DNA of 64,000 nt, taken from NCBI RefSeq assembly GCF_040802235.1, contig NC_133156.1, forward strand, positions 181,362,351 to 181,426,350. The letters are read 5' to 3'. A program made the position numbers and the translations under genes. The stretch is from Manis javanica (Eukaryota; Chordata; Mammalia; Pholidota; Manidae). A model generated the notes under the pieces. That model ran no database searches and was not told the origin of the DNA. It was given only the letters and a program-made list of their open reading frames with translations. This document shows positions 22,561 to 34,989 of the stretch, in pieces. Position 1 is the stretch's first letter, and each line of letters begins with the position of its first letter.

Positions 22561-24784
22561 TGGGGATGGAGCCAGCAGTCGGAGGCAAAAACCGGAGTGG
22601 AGCCTTTGCGGGGCGATTTGGCCTCCCCCACCTCCCAGCACACAGGCACCCACCCCTCGCCGCTGCCTTCTAGCGTCTCCGCCCTTTAGCTGAGTCTGGC
22701 TGCCGCCTCAATCGCCTGTATCCACGCGGGAGCTGAAGAAGGCGTCCGAAGGTCCTGGGGCTTGAGAGAAACTCCAACCCCACTCCCCAGCGTGCAACTC
22801 AGTTGAACCCTCTGCAGTTCATCCCAGGATGTCGTTTCAGTTCTCAATGAACTGGAACTTGGATCTGAATGGAAGATGTGTGTTTGGGATCCAACAAATA
22901 GGTTCTCCCGAGAACCAGTTCCCTGCACCACTGGCCTCCAGGACCCTCCCATTCACCCACCATCCCTCTCCTGGGCCTCGGTCAGAAGCCAAGGCCTTGT
23001 TGATGAAGTTTCGAGTTTTCTTGGTGTTACCGGGAACAGCTCCAGAAAGGACACGCTTATTTCTTTTCACAAGGCGCCAGGCCGTGGACAGTGAGCAGAG
23101 TCGCCGGAGCGGTCACGCTGCAGCCCTCAAGCCACAGGCTGCGGGGGGTAGAAGCGCCTCTTTACGCCCAGTAACAGCAACCGCGGCCGGCTCGCACCAG
23201 GACGGCGGGTCTTGGAGTGGGCCAGTCTGCTTTCCTTGTCTTCTCTGGTCATGGGGCTCAGGTGCAGGCTGGCCGGGCCAGGCCGGGGCCTCGGGGACAC
23301 TGACTTAAATTGGAGCTACCCGACCAGTCGACATGGTTCCCAAGAAGACACACCGGCCGTCTCGGAACGCCCGGTCGCCTGGCTTCCCCTGACCCTCACC
23401 CTCCTTCCACCCGAGGTGCAGCGGACACCCTGCTCTGGACAGTGTCCATTTTGTGCAATAATTCCCCCAGGCCATTGGCCCAGTACTTCCTAACTTTAAC
23501 CCGGGCCTTCCGGGCCGCAGGACAACACGGCGCTGAGGCCTAGGAGGGCGGTGGGCGGTGGGCAGTGGGTGGTGGTGGGGAGGCTGGGACTGGGACCCAG
23601 CGCGGAGGGGACTGCCACGAGGGGACGGCAGCGCGTTCTGCTTCCAGGCCACAGCCGGCCGGGATCAGTCATAGCTGTCCGGCCGCGGCCTGGGTGCGCT
23701 GATCCGGGCTGGGTCTCCCAGTGCCCCAGGGCTAGGGGCTCCACGGAGCCGCGTGACTCTGCAGGGATTCCAGGCCGGGTCTTGGGAGCAGCCTGCCTGA
23801 GTGCCGGGAGCCCTGGTAGGGGAGAAAGCTCCCGGCGCCCTCGTAGTCACAAAGCGGGTTAAAGTCTATTTTCCACTCGACTGCTCCGAAAAGCCCCCGC
23901 GCGCCTATATCGCTCCGGCCCCATTGGGCTAGTTGGGGAGGGGGCGGCTAGAGAAAGGGAGGTGAGGTTACCGCACCCTGAAGTCCTTCGCATCCTGGGC
24001 AGCCCAGGGCCGAGCACTGAGAAGGCGCCCCAGAAATGCCTGAGGAAGAAATCGTTACCGAATCCGTGACGAGTGCCTATGCCTCTTTTGCTGGCCTGTC
24101 TAGATCTTCCTGGCTGTCAGTGCTGTTCGCTCTTTCTGTCCCCTTTCAGTCTCGGACTCTACTTCCCCTCTTTCCTGCTTCCCTGCTCCACTGCTCCCAC
24201 CCCCGACTTTTCACTTATTTCGTTTTCCCTCCTTTGCCCTATCTTCACTCTTGGAAAAGGGGAAACTCCGCTGACTGGGGACAGGCCATATCACTCAGGG
24301 GGAAAGAGTGTGGACCTGGGCAAAGGCACAGGACAAGATTTTTGTTTGGAAGGCGATGGCAGGGGATTTTGTTGGAGCAAGATCTCCACAGGGACTTGGG
24401 TTCAGCTGGATAAGCATTGCCTGGGCCTGTGCTCTGCAGCGACAGACCAAGTGCTGGGGGCTGCGATGGAGGAGACTGGAGCCAGAGCAAGTTAAACCCG
24501 GCCCCAGGGCCTTGAGCCCATAGCCAGAGATGAACCCCACACGTCCAACAGCAGGCCTCCACCTCCTACCCCACCCCCAGCCTAGCCACGGCCACCAACT
24601 CGCTAAACTGGACAGGCGGAGGATCTTGGAATCTACCGGGCCATTCCTAGGCTTGCATCTACACTGGCCAAATCCACTTTAAATTAGCATGGCTCTGGGT
24701 ATATATGTTCCTATCTCAATCGATGGGCTTTTATAATAGCAACACCTCCCTTTGTTGTGATGTTTTGGAAATGCTTTGACATCC

Positions 24785-24845
24785 AGCTGTCATTAATCCC
24801 ATTTTACAGATGAAGAAACAGACCTCACAGTACCAGTAACTTGAG
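24785..24845 (-). repeat. MIR SINE fragment
   Basis: ATTAATCCCATTTTACAGATG followed by AAGAAACAGACCTCACAG is a reverse MIR core. Confidence 0.6.
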
Positions 24846-25624
24846 TCTGGTCACCGTCTGGGTTGTGCTGGGACAGCCCAGTGGTCCTGGCCTGGCTGGG
24901 GTTCCACCCCTAGCCCCCGCCACTGCAGGTGACTCTCCAGAGACCCCATGTTCACAGGGTCAGAGGTGGGAGGCTAGGGTGCTGGGTTATGGGAGTTCTG
25001 CCTTCATCTTGCCTCTCCTTTCCCTCTCCCAGCGCTCCTTCTCTCGCTATCCTCTCCTGTAATTCCCTAATGTCCCTCCTTCCTTTTCTTCCCTCTCCAG
25101 ACATTTACCCTTTACCCGTTACCTCTATTTCCGCTCCTCCTAGGGTCTCTCTTCCTCTGTTGTTGTTTATGTGCAGAAGGTTAAGAGAAGAACTTGTCAG
25201 CCTCAGGGGGTCTCTAAGCCTGCCCGAGATCCAGCATCCATGCCCTCCACCCAATCCCAATCTCTTCCAGCGCCCTCTCCCCTGCCCAGTCTCTGCCAAG
25301 CTCTTGCACTCTCCCCTTCCCCACCCTAGCTGATTGCTACACGAATGTGTGCCCTCCTCAGTCTCAACCAAAACCTCTCCCCCCACCACCTTGGTTCCCC
25401 AACCCTCTTCTCCACCTTCCAGTCCTCCCTGCCAGGCTGCTGAGTTCTGCCCAGTCCTCAGAAGCAGCATGCCTTCCTCATGCTGGTGCTGCAGTCCCAC
25501 ACCGCTGTGGGCTGCTTACCTTTCACTCCGCACCACCTGCCCCCACCACCCTGGACCACCCATTCTAACTCTGGTTTATCATCATATCCCACCCCACCCC
25601 CCACTTTCTGGAATAACCTGTGTT

Positions 25625-25800
25625 CAAATCCTTACTCTGGCATATACTAATGGCAAAACCTGGGGCCAATAATCTTGCCTCAGCTTGCACATCTGTGAAA
25701 TGGCAACTTCTGGGAGGATTAAATGAGATAAATAATTCACTTCTGCACAGGACCAATGCCTGACTCCAGAGAGGTACTCAGTAAATATTACGGTCTCTGC
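25625..25800 (+). repeat. MIR SINE
   Basis: It reads from TTCAAATCCTTACTCTGGCA through CACATCTGTGAAATGGCAAC and GATTAAATGAGATAAATAAT to a CAGTAAATATTA end, the complete order of MIR landmarks. Confidence 0.75.
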
Positions 25801-28124
25801 CTTTGCCCATGCAGGAAATTTGGGAATTGTCCACAAGTCCTCATGCTCTTTCATCCTCTGCATCCAACCAGCCACCAGGTCTTGTAGTCAGGCACTTCTG
25901 GAGTCTATTTCTGCCTCCCTTTCTGCTTCTTTGATGGCTAACTTTATTCTTCACGGCTCCGTTCAGCACCCCTCCCACCCCCATTCTTTCACCACTCTGT
26001 TGTTGCATTCACCTGCAGAATGGAATTGTCTGCATCTGTGTCTGTCTCTCTCACTAGACCACCCCCCCCACCCCCCACCCCCACCTCAGTTGGGAGGTTG
26101 CGGTGTACATCCTGACCGCCGGCACAGGCCAGGCAATGTTCATCCAACAGAGCCCTGCTCCTGTGGAGAGCCGTTCCAACAATATTCGCAGCCATCTCCC
26201 CACCTTCCTCTCCAGCCCAGGTTCATCTTCATGTCTCCCTGTCCTACAAAGTCTTCTGTCCTCATGTTTCCTCACTTGGTTGACATTGTCCTCTTCACCA
26301 CCAAACTTCATGAATTAGTTTTAGCCTTTCCTCAACTTCCTCATTTCCCCTTGACTTAATAAGCCTTTGCAACCTGCCTTTCAGCCCCATCACGTTAAGG
26401 AAGTGGCTGGCAAAAGCTCCCAAACTTTTGTTATGGTGATAACACTTGTGATTACGAAGACAAGAGAAAGAATAAGCACCTTGCGGAGTTAATGTGCGAT
26501 GAAGGAGTTGCAATCCCCACCCAATAGGGTGGAGGGGTGCTAGTGCACTGTAAGCACTTGATACACATCAGCTATGATTTTATGGAGCTGTGCTCACCAG
26601 TATGCAAGCCATGTGGCTATGAGGTGCTTGAAATATGGATGGCCCTCACTGAGATATTCTGTAAAAGTAAAATACACAGCAGATTTAGAAGGCTGAGTGT
26701 TAAAAATATATGTATCATTAGTATTTTCTGTGTTGATTACATGTTAAAATGATAATAGTTGGCCTATATTGGGGTTAAATCAAATCTATTAAAATAAGTT
26801 TTATCTGTTTCTTTTTACTTTTTAAGTGTGGCTACTAGAACTAGAATGTCTCTTACATTATAATTCTTTTGAACAGAATTGTTATAGAAAATACAGATAA
26901 TCCAAAAGAGGAAAGTAAAGTAAATGGGTGTGGGGGAAGGGAAAACAGAGATCTTAACCACTATCACATTCTGCCACCCAGAAACAGTCATCACAAAATT
27001 CTTGCAGTATATCCTCCTACTTCTTTCTTCCTATTTGTGCCTATCTTAAAAGGGGTGGTGGGGGAAGATATCACAAGGTACATAGTTTTGTAACCTGCTT
27101 TTTTATCTTTATAACCAATCACAAGAATATTTTTATTCATTAAATATTCTCTCTTGTTGGACATTTATGCTATTTTATACATTTTAACTATTTTCAACAA
27201 AATTTCAGCCAAATGCCCCATAGCTGTATCTTGCTGCATGTCCATGAGTATAATTTTTCTATGTAAATTTCTAGAAGTATAATTTCCAAATATGCAATAT
27301 TTTTATTCTTTTGATCCATATTGCCAGTTTGGCCTCTGGAAATGCTGTACCCATTTATTCTCTTACAAGCAGAGTTTAAGGGTTTCTCTTCATTCTCTAA
27401 AATGTTGCTCAGGATTCTTTATTTCCAAATTCCAGTCTTTTGTAGTCATAATTGTCCATGGGCTCTTCAGGATTTAGCTGCCTTCAACTCCCTGTTCTTT
27501 TGGAAACTCTCTGCCCTTCATTTTCCTAGCAAGGTACTTGCCTGGATTGGCTACTTCTGGAAATTGCTCCTTTGTGGGTTCCCCTTTCTTTTCTTAACTG
27601 CAGGGATCCACTAGTCATCCTTGTCTGTTCTATCATTATTTATTCCCACAGCCTCAACCCACACCTTGATGCAGACCCTTTATGGGATTGTAATACCAAC
27701 TCTCCATTTTTCCCAGATCAAGTCACTAATTAAAAAATGCTTGTGAGATGCCTTCCTGGGGTTGGGGGTGAGGGGTGTCCCACAGGCTTCTTAGACATTC
27801 ACTGTACCCAAAACTGAGCTCAACCTTCCCCACCAAATATGTGCCTCTCCCTGGCTCAGCCTCTCCTGATAACTGGCTCACCTTTCTCCAGAATGTACAG
27901 TCTCAGCTGTTGAGAAACATCTGTAATATCTTCCCCTTGTCACTGCCCTGAGGAGCCAGTCTTTTCATTCATTCCTTTCTTTCTGTAGCCTTTGCCACTG
28001 GCTTCCTGCTGGCTGTTGTTTCCTTTCCCTGGTGATTCTCTTACAGTAACCATTTGTGGTCTCTCTTCTCTACGGTTCATCTTACACAAAGCTGCCAGAT
28101 TTCTGCAATACAACTCCACCCTGT

Positions 28125-28275
28125 TAAAATGTGTTCACTCAACTGTGGGATCCAGGGCAGTTTCTTTACCTCTCTGTGACTCAGCTTTGCATGGAGATAG
28201 TATTAGTACCTGGAGAATTGTTGAGAGAATTAAGATGAGGTAGTTCATATAGAGCTCTTAGCACATAGATCACGC
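28125..28275 (+). repeat. MIR SINE
   Basis: TTTCTTTACCTCTCTGTGACTC, then GGAGAATTGTTGAGAGAATTA and AGAGCTCTTAGCACATAG, follow the MIR order. Confidence 0.65.
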
Positions 28276-28309
28276 CATCCTAAAGCCTTAACTATTAGTG
28301 TCATCATTT

Positions 28310-28700
28310 CCAGTAAAGTTCAAACTCCTTAGCTTGACATTTGAGACCCTCTGTGAGCAAGTCCTCACCTTTCTAGCCTCATGTCCTCTGTTCACCTTTG
28401 CAAGGCCTGCACTGTGGCAATACTGCCACCAATAGGGCATTCAATCAGATACTCCTTGTTCCCTGTGGCTCTCTGTGCATGCCCTACACATTTTCTCTCC
28501 AAGCCTTGCTCAAAAACGTTACTCCAGCATATCTGTCAACCCAGCTTCTAAGAGGAGGAAAATTTTAAGTGCATGAAGTCAATTAGATAGAATGCCAACT
28601 TCACGAGAACTTCATTTATTTTATTCACTGCTGTGTTCCCAACACCCAGCCCAATTGCCTGGTATATAATAGATGCTCATTAAGGATCTGTTGACTGAAC
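28310..28700 (+). repeat. L2 LINE 3' fragment
   Basis: TTCAAACTCCTTAGCTTGACA, GAGACCCTCTGTGAGCAAG, CTTTGCAAGGCCTGCAC and the terminal TGCCTGGTATATAATAGATG with CTCATTAAGGATCTG are L2 3'-end features. A short unrelated insert may interrupt it near 28550-28590. Confidence 0.65.
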
Positions 28701-28825
28701 ATATGAATTTGAGAAACCTAATTTAAGGTTATGTTTGTTCTAAGACAGTGTAAAAATGTAAATTTTGATCACAATAGAATATAAAGAAGAGACTGTCCAT
28801 GCCCTGTGAAGTTTGCTGTAAAAGC

Positions 28826-28922
28826 AGAGTTGGATCTGGGCCTCATCTTGGAAGATTTCTCCTGCAGAGCCTCCAGCTGATAGGAAATGAAACCCAGACA
28901 CTTTGAACTTGAGCTTTGCCCA
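28826..28922 (+). repeat. 97-bp direct repeat, copy 1
   Basis: It begins AGAGTTGGATCTGGGCCTCA and ends GAACTTGAGCTTTGCCCA. A second copy of exactly the same length lies 978 bases downstream, with about 9 mismatches (about 91% identity by eye). I do not recognise the family. Confidence 0.8.
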
Positions 28923-30859
28923 ATAATTGGCTAAACTCTTGGATGGGGAGGACTATAAATAAAAAAGTCCAGTGTGTTTCTATATTGTAAGATGTATGAA
29001 CTCAGAGCAAATATCTCTCTTTTCTGGGAAGACCATGCCATGTTTTTGCAAAGATAAGCCAAAGACTAAATTCTTAAATGGGGCAATTTGAGATCCCATG
29101 ACTCAGTGTTTTGTATAATAATATAAATATCTTCTCTATAATGGGATGTTATCTTTGCAGATTATGGTTACTTCAGGGAAATGTTTATTTTCAACATATG
29201 GGTCTAGGCTGCTCTTTCCCTGAAAATTAGGGCCCTTGCTTGGGAGTGTGCATGTTTTTGATTGAAATAGCTCTCCACGGAACTGGAAAATGAGGAGCAG
29301 GCAGGCCTCTGTTTTCACTTTCCACTGGCAGAAGGGTCGTGACCAGAATTGCCAAAGCCACCCTGGGCTATTTATTCTGCAGAATGCCCATTCAGCACTT
29401 CAGTCCATCAGGGATTCCCAGGCTTTGGGAAACATACTCAAATCAGATGATTATGTAGTGGTAGATTGACTCAGTGGGGCCTGAGGCAAGGCTGGCCCCT
29501 GGAAGTTCTGGAAATGGACCCCCTTTGGCATCCAGTAAGACAGCAGAAGGGGCTAGAAGGGGGGCACTAAGAGAGCAGGTGAGATTTGGGCTGAAGCTGG
29601 GAGACAATCTCCCTTCCCTAAAACTAGAGAGGCTGAACCTGTGAAAGGGAAAACCTAGATCCTGCTATTGCATGGATGGGACTATCAACCAGCAGTCATC
29701 TGCGTCATGCAGTGAAAAACTAAGCCCTTTGATATAGCTCAATGTCAAGACACTTCAGCCAGCCCACCCCTACCTGACTTAAAAGCAGAGTTGACATAAA
29801 AATAGAGTTGGATCTAGGCCTCATCTCAGAAGATTTCTCCTGCAGAGCCTCCAACCGGTAAGAAATGAAAACCAGAGACTTTGAACTTGAGCTTTGCCCA
29901 GTTTCTACCAACCTGCTCATCTTCCTGCCTTCCCAGTTTTCCACTCATACAAATTTGTTTGTTCATATCTGAATTTAACAACTTTGCATTACTCAGTACA
30001 TATGTCCTTATTCTCCTTCAGTTGTTCAACAATTTGTCCTGGGTCATTTGCATTTCTTTCTTTGTAAATGCAGTCATTAAATATGATACCAAATTTATTT
30101 CTAATAATACGGTAGACTAAATATCTAGAGAACCTTCCCAAGAATCCTTTTTATTACACTTCGGCTTTTTATTATAAATACTTCCAAACATACATAAAAG
30201 TGGACAAAATTGTATGATGAACACTCATATACCCTGTCACCTAATTATAACTTTACAATTATTAATCTTTTTCCATTTTGCTTCATCTCCTTTCCTCTGA
30301 AGTACTTTAAAGTAAATTACAGCCATCATGATGTTTCACTCCTAAATATCTCACTCTCTGGGCAACTCTTTTTAAAAAACCAAGACTTTATTATGGGAAA
30401 TTTTGAACACACTTTGTAGAGAGAATGGTATAATGGATCTCTACACGTTTATCACTCAACTTCAAATATCAATCTTCGCTAGTCTTAAAAACATCTTTCT
30501 GAATGATGGCTGAGCTGGCACAAAAATAAGAAAAAATTCTCAATTGCCCAGAAATTATAGAAAGCTTGAATTGAGACAAGGAAGTGCAATTTGAAGTGCA
30601 ATTGTGTTGGAACAAATTCCAATTCGCTGGTGGCCCAGAGAATAAAGGGCCACTAGTGAGAGGGACAGAGAAGAGAGAACAAAGCTTGGGACAGAAAATC
30701 AGATCAGAGACCCCTGAAAGGTGATGTCCTTATTGATTGAATGAAAAAAAATTCCACCCTCATAAAGGGAGGTGGTGGACTATGTGTCTGGCTTAGCTTT
30801 GGCTCTATGTGAAGGAAAAAAAAAAGAAAATATGTTTTCTTGAGCATTTCTAAACAAAG
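28923..30859. other. spacer with old repeat-like sequence, no gene recognised
   Basis: Apart from the 97-bp unit, the stretch near 30170-30480 (ATACATAAAAGTGGACAAAAT... TATACCCTGTCACCTAAT) resembles the 3' region of old L1M elements. I cannot assign it firmly. The rest shows nothing identifiable. Confidence 0.4.
29804..29900 (+). repeat. 97-bp direct repeat, copy 2
   Basis: It begins AGAGTTGGATCTAGGCCTCA and ends GAACTTGAGCTTTGCCCA. It aligns without gaps to 28826-28922. Flanks outside the unit differ, apart from a shared AAAAGCAGAGTTG a little upstream. Confidence 0.8.
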
Positions 30860-30959
30860 CCCACTTTACTTGAATTTGGGGCCCAAAATTTTAGGAGACC
30901 CTAAAGATTCCAAGCTTAAAATTTAGTATCCACTGGCAGAAGCAAACAAGTGTATTTAT

Positions 30960-32480
30960 CCATCTTCTTTAGAGGAATATACTTGAAAGTTAAACTTCAA
31001 ATAACTCCCCAGACAGAATTCCAAGGGGGATAAGCTCACAAACAAAAATCACAGAATACACAGGGAAATAAACTACCATGAGAGTTAGCAGAAACTACAA
31101 ACTGCAGAATCAGACCTGCTGAGACAGTATATATTAGAATTAATTTATAGATATAGAATACAAAACATATTTATGAAATATGTAAACATATCAGATATAG
31201 ATTATAAAATAATATTTAATGTTTTAAAAATAAACATATTTTTAAAAATCCTGAAAAATACCTAGCATGGATGAAAGATGGGACAACTTTGGAAAAGTAT
31301 TTGGCAGTTTTAAATAAAGTTAAAATATACTCATTCAGCCATTCTACTCCTGGGTAGATATCCAAGAGAAATGAGTGCATATGCCCCCATAAAGGCTTTA
31401 TTCATAATCATCAAAACCTTGAAACAATCCACATGCCCATCAACAGTAGGATGAATAAATAAATTATTAGATTCTTACAATGGAATGCAATACAAATGAA
31501 TAAAGGATACATGCAATGACATGCATAGACCTCAGATATATTATTAAGTTTATAGAAAGGTAGAATAATGGTTATCTCTGAGGAATATTGACTGGAATGT
31601 TCTGAGATCCTACAAATGTTCTGTATTTTAACATTTTAGCATTTACATGGGTATACACATATGTAAAAATTCATTGTGATGTACACTTAAGATTTATGCA
31701 TTTTAATATGTAAATTATACCTCAGTATAAACAAAAAAGACCCAACCAATTTGGAAAAGTACCAAAGAGAAATACAAACTGTAAACACTGAAGCTAGAAA
31801 CTCAGTTTATAAGTTTCAATTTATAAGCAGGTTAGACATAGCAGGAAAGAGAATTCATGAACTGAAAGATCTGAAGAGTTGAAGAAATACAGTACAAAAA
31901 GAGGCAAAGATGTAAAAATTCCCAAGAGGCCAAGGGATACAGAGGGTTGTGTATGAAAGATTATATCTGATCAGCATTCTAAAAGTAGAGAATAGAGGTC
32001 ATGCAGCAAAAGCTTCATTTGAAGAGCTAACGTCTAAGAATTTTTAAAAAGTGATGAATGATACAAATTCTTGGATTAGGGAAACCCATTGATTTCCAAC
32101 ATGATAAGTAAAAATAATAGCCACATGTGGACAATGTAATCATTGAACACCTAAGGAAAAGAGATCTCAAAAGTAGCCAGAGAGAAAAGACAGATTATTA
32201 CACAGTGAAGACAAGTGACACTCAGCAATGAATGCCAAGGGAGTGGGATGTACCTTCAAAGCATGGAGAGAAAATAATTTACAACCCCAAATTGTAATTC
32301 TAACAAATTATAGTCTTTTAAGAACAAGAGTAATACAGAGACATATTCAGGCAAATAAAAAATGAAAAGTTCTACCAATTGACCCTCACTGAAAGAATTT
32401 CTGGCAGAACAAAAATTACTGCAGAAGGAAAGCCTGAGATGAAAGGTGATTGGTGAGTAAAGTTAATATAATAAATATTG
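30960..32480 (+). mobile_element. HAL1/L1M LINE remnants, interrupted
   Basis: CAGAAACTACAAACTGCAGAA with TTAGAATTAATTTATAGATA near 31.1 kb, and AGCAGGTTAGACATAGCAGG at 31.8 kb, follow a HAL1/L1M ORF1-type layout. So do AGTAGAGAATAGAGGTCATG at 32.0 kb and the AAAGACAGATTATTACACAG to CTGCAGAAGGAAAGCC stretch at 32.2-32.45 kb. At 31270-31740 a separate L1M 3'-end piece interrupts it. All frames are broken. Confidence 0.6.
31270..31740 (+). mobile_element. old L1 (L1M) 3'-end fragment
   Basis: CAGCCATTCTACTCCTGGGTA, CCAAGAGAAATGAGTGCATAT, CAATCCACATGCCCATCAAC and ACAATGGAATGCAATACAAAT are ORF2-tail/3'UTR landmarks of L1M elements in + orientation. It has a decayed 3' end near ATTATACCTCAGTATAAA. 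Confidence 0.7.
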
Positions 32481-33365
32481 GCTGATTTAAAAATGGGCAA
32501 AAGACTTGGATAGACATTTCTCTAAGAAGATATACAAACAGCCAATGAGCACATGAAAAGATGCTCAGTATCAGTAACCATTAGGGAAATGCAAATCAAA
32601 ACTACAATGAAGTACTACCTCACACCCATTAGGATGGCTACTATTAACAAAACAGAAAATAATGAGTATTGACAAGAATGTGAAGAAATTGGAATTTTTG
32701 TGCACTATTGCTGAAAATGTAAAATGGTGTCACCACTGTGGAAAACAGAGCAGCAGTTCCTCAAAAACTTAAAAGTAAAAGTACCATATGATTCAGCAGT
32801 TTTCCTTTTGGATATAAATCCAACATAATTACAGGCAGAAGTTTTGAAGAGATATTTGTACACCCATATTTATTGCAGCATTATTCACAATAGCTAAAAC
32901 GTGGCATCTGTCAGTGGATGAATGGATAAGCAAAATGTGGAATATACATACAGTGATATTATTCAGCCTTCAAAAGGAAGGAAATTTCACAATGTGCTAC
33001 AACATGGGTGAGCCTTGAGGACATTATGCTAAATGAAATAAAGCAGTCACAAAAAGACAAATACTGTATGCTTGCATTTATGAGGTAGTTAGAATGGTCA
33101 AAAACATAGACAGTAAATGGAATGGTGGTGGTCAGGGACTCAGGAGAGGGAAGACTAAGGAGTTACTGTTTAATGTATATAAACTTTTAGTTTTGCAAGA
33201 TGAAAAGGTTTCTGGGGAATGATGGTGGTGCTAGTTGTACAACAATATGAATGTACTTAATACTACTGAACTGTGCACTCAAAAATGGTTTAGATGGTAC
33301 ATTTTATGTTATGTGTCTTTTACCACAATAAAAATAAGTTAAAAATAAATATGTACACAAATAAA
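32480..33365 (+). mobile_element. old L1 (L1M) 3' fragment
   Basis: It starts at AAAATGGGCAAAAGACTTGGA and passes AAATGCAAATCAAAACTACAA, CCATATTTATTGCAGCATTA and TGAATGGATAAGCAAAATGTG. It then ends in the 3'UTR AACTGTGCACTCAAAAATGG and an A-rich tail near 33340-33390. This is the C-terminal part of ORF2 plus 3'UTR, with many stops. Confidence 0.75.
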
Positions 33366-34989
33366 TAAAAATTAAATAAAATGATGGCAACAGTAAATAG
33401 TCTGTGTCACTTAAAATATATCTTTACAACAAAAGAAAAACTTAGCAACACTGCCCCCAAAGATAAATATTAAATATATAAAGCCTTAATGTTCCTACAA
33501 ATGTATGATTTGTAGGACTAAAAAAATGGAACTAAATATTCAATAATAGCACATAAGATGGGGTAGAGTGGTGACCAAAGTTAAAGCATATTTGGATCAT
33601 GTATTTCTCTGAAGGAAGGTAAATGTAGTGATTAACTTTAGACTTTTGGAAGTTAAATATGCCTGACTAAATGTCTAGGGTTAATCACCAAAGGAATAGA
33701 AATAGGGTATTACTTTCAAATGAGTAAAAGTAGAAAAAAAGAGTTAAAAAAATCTATGATAGAAGATAATTCAATAACAATGAAAGTTTCTTAATAAAAA
33801 CAATAATCAGTGGAAAAATCCTAAATCCATGGTTTCTAGGCCATAACAGTAGTACGCCACTAGGCTGAAAGAGCCCTGCTTTGGGACATTAATCTGGTTA
33901 GAAAATAACTGAGAAAACATGGAAAGTGTCATAACAAGAAGTGTTAGAGAATCTGTCATTGGCATTCTCTTCCTGGAGATGGAACACAATCACTGAGCAA
34001 TTCTAAATAAATACTTAAATCACAGGAATTTAAAAAGTGATGTCAAAACAAAAGTTTGAGTTTCTATTTTTCACAAAAATTTCAAAGAGTTTGCCATCAA
34101 ATTATGATGCCAATAGTATTGTGAGCAGTAATCAACTATTTTACCCTCAAGAGTTAACCAGGGTTGTCATGAGGACTGGTATAGACACATTTCAAGCCAA
34201 GATTCTGTACATGGTTTGAAATTTATGAAAGAAAATAGTAGGCCTTCTCAATCCAAAACTACCTTCAAAGTATCAAAACTTCAAGGCAAATTAAGATATT
34301 CTTTCAAAGCCTTTGTAATGAGATTGTTGGAACAGAGCCTTAAGAAAGATGTGCTATTCTTTTACCCATTCCAGTTTTTTGGCTAACAAAAATTCAGGGA
34401 TAAAAGAGCAATTAAAACTTGAACATAATACTGGGAAATTTCAGAAAACCAGAAAAAATGTGAAGTGCATTTATATTGTTATAGTTTTATAGTAGACATT
34501 AATTTTTTTGGTGACATTGTTTCTATAAACTATTACCTGGTTAACTGAAATCTAGTGAGGAAAATAGAATGTATCTAATGTTGAAAATATTTTATTTTGG
34601 GAGAACTATGCCTATTAGGGTCATAAGGAATCTGTTTTGTTAACAAAGGCAAGTGTTTTGAGTTGGAAATCAGAGAAATACAAAGAGAACTTACACCTAA
34701 TTTAAACTGCTTTCTACAAATTGTGCAAACACTAGGAAACTAGGGCAAGTTACTTAACCTTTGAGAGCCAGTTGCCTTTTCTGAAAAATGGGAATGTATC
34801 ATGGGACCTGCCCTAGAGTCATTTGGGAGGATTCAATGAGTATATGAATGTAAAACACTTAGAAGAGTGCCTGGCACATAGCAAACATTTAGAATTATCA
34901 ATAAAACAGTAAAGATGGACATTGTTTCCATAAATTACTCATGAGATACAATAAGACAACTGATGGTATAATGATACTAAGCTCAGAAC
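33366..34989. other. AT-rich spacer, no gene recognised
   Basis: AT-rich sequence without a recognisable gene. It includes the MIR at 34735-34895. The rest may be highly decayed LINE sequence but I cannot support that. Confidence 0.4.
34735..34895 (+). repeat. MIR SINE
   Basis: GGGCAAGTTACTTAACCTTTG, CTGAAAAATGGGAATGTATC, GGATTCAATGAGTATATGAA and AGAGTGCCTGGCACATAGCAA give the full MIR order. Confidence 0.8.

Larger units (their letters stand above)
21200..22680. other. EMX1: CpG island at EMX1 promoter and exon 1
   Basis: GC and CpG content are very high from intron 1 through exon 1 to beyond the start codon. This is the expected promoter type for a developmental homeobox gene, which is typically Polycomb-marked where silent. 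Boundaries are estimated by eye. Confidence 0.85.
22561..28825. other. spacer upstream of EMX1, proximal part
   Basis: GC-rich to about 24.0 kb, with further CCAAT-like ATTGG motifs at about 23474 and 23922, then ordinary sequence. It contains MIR and L2 fragments listed separately. I recognise no exon or RNA gene. The long open frames in 22.5-23.9 kb come from GC richness. Confidence 0.5.
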
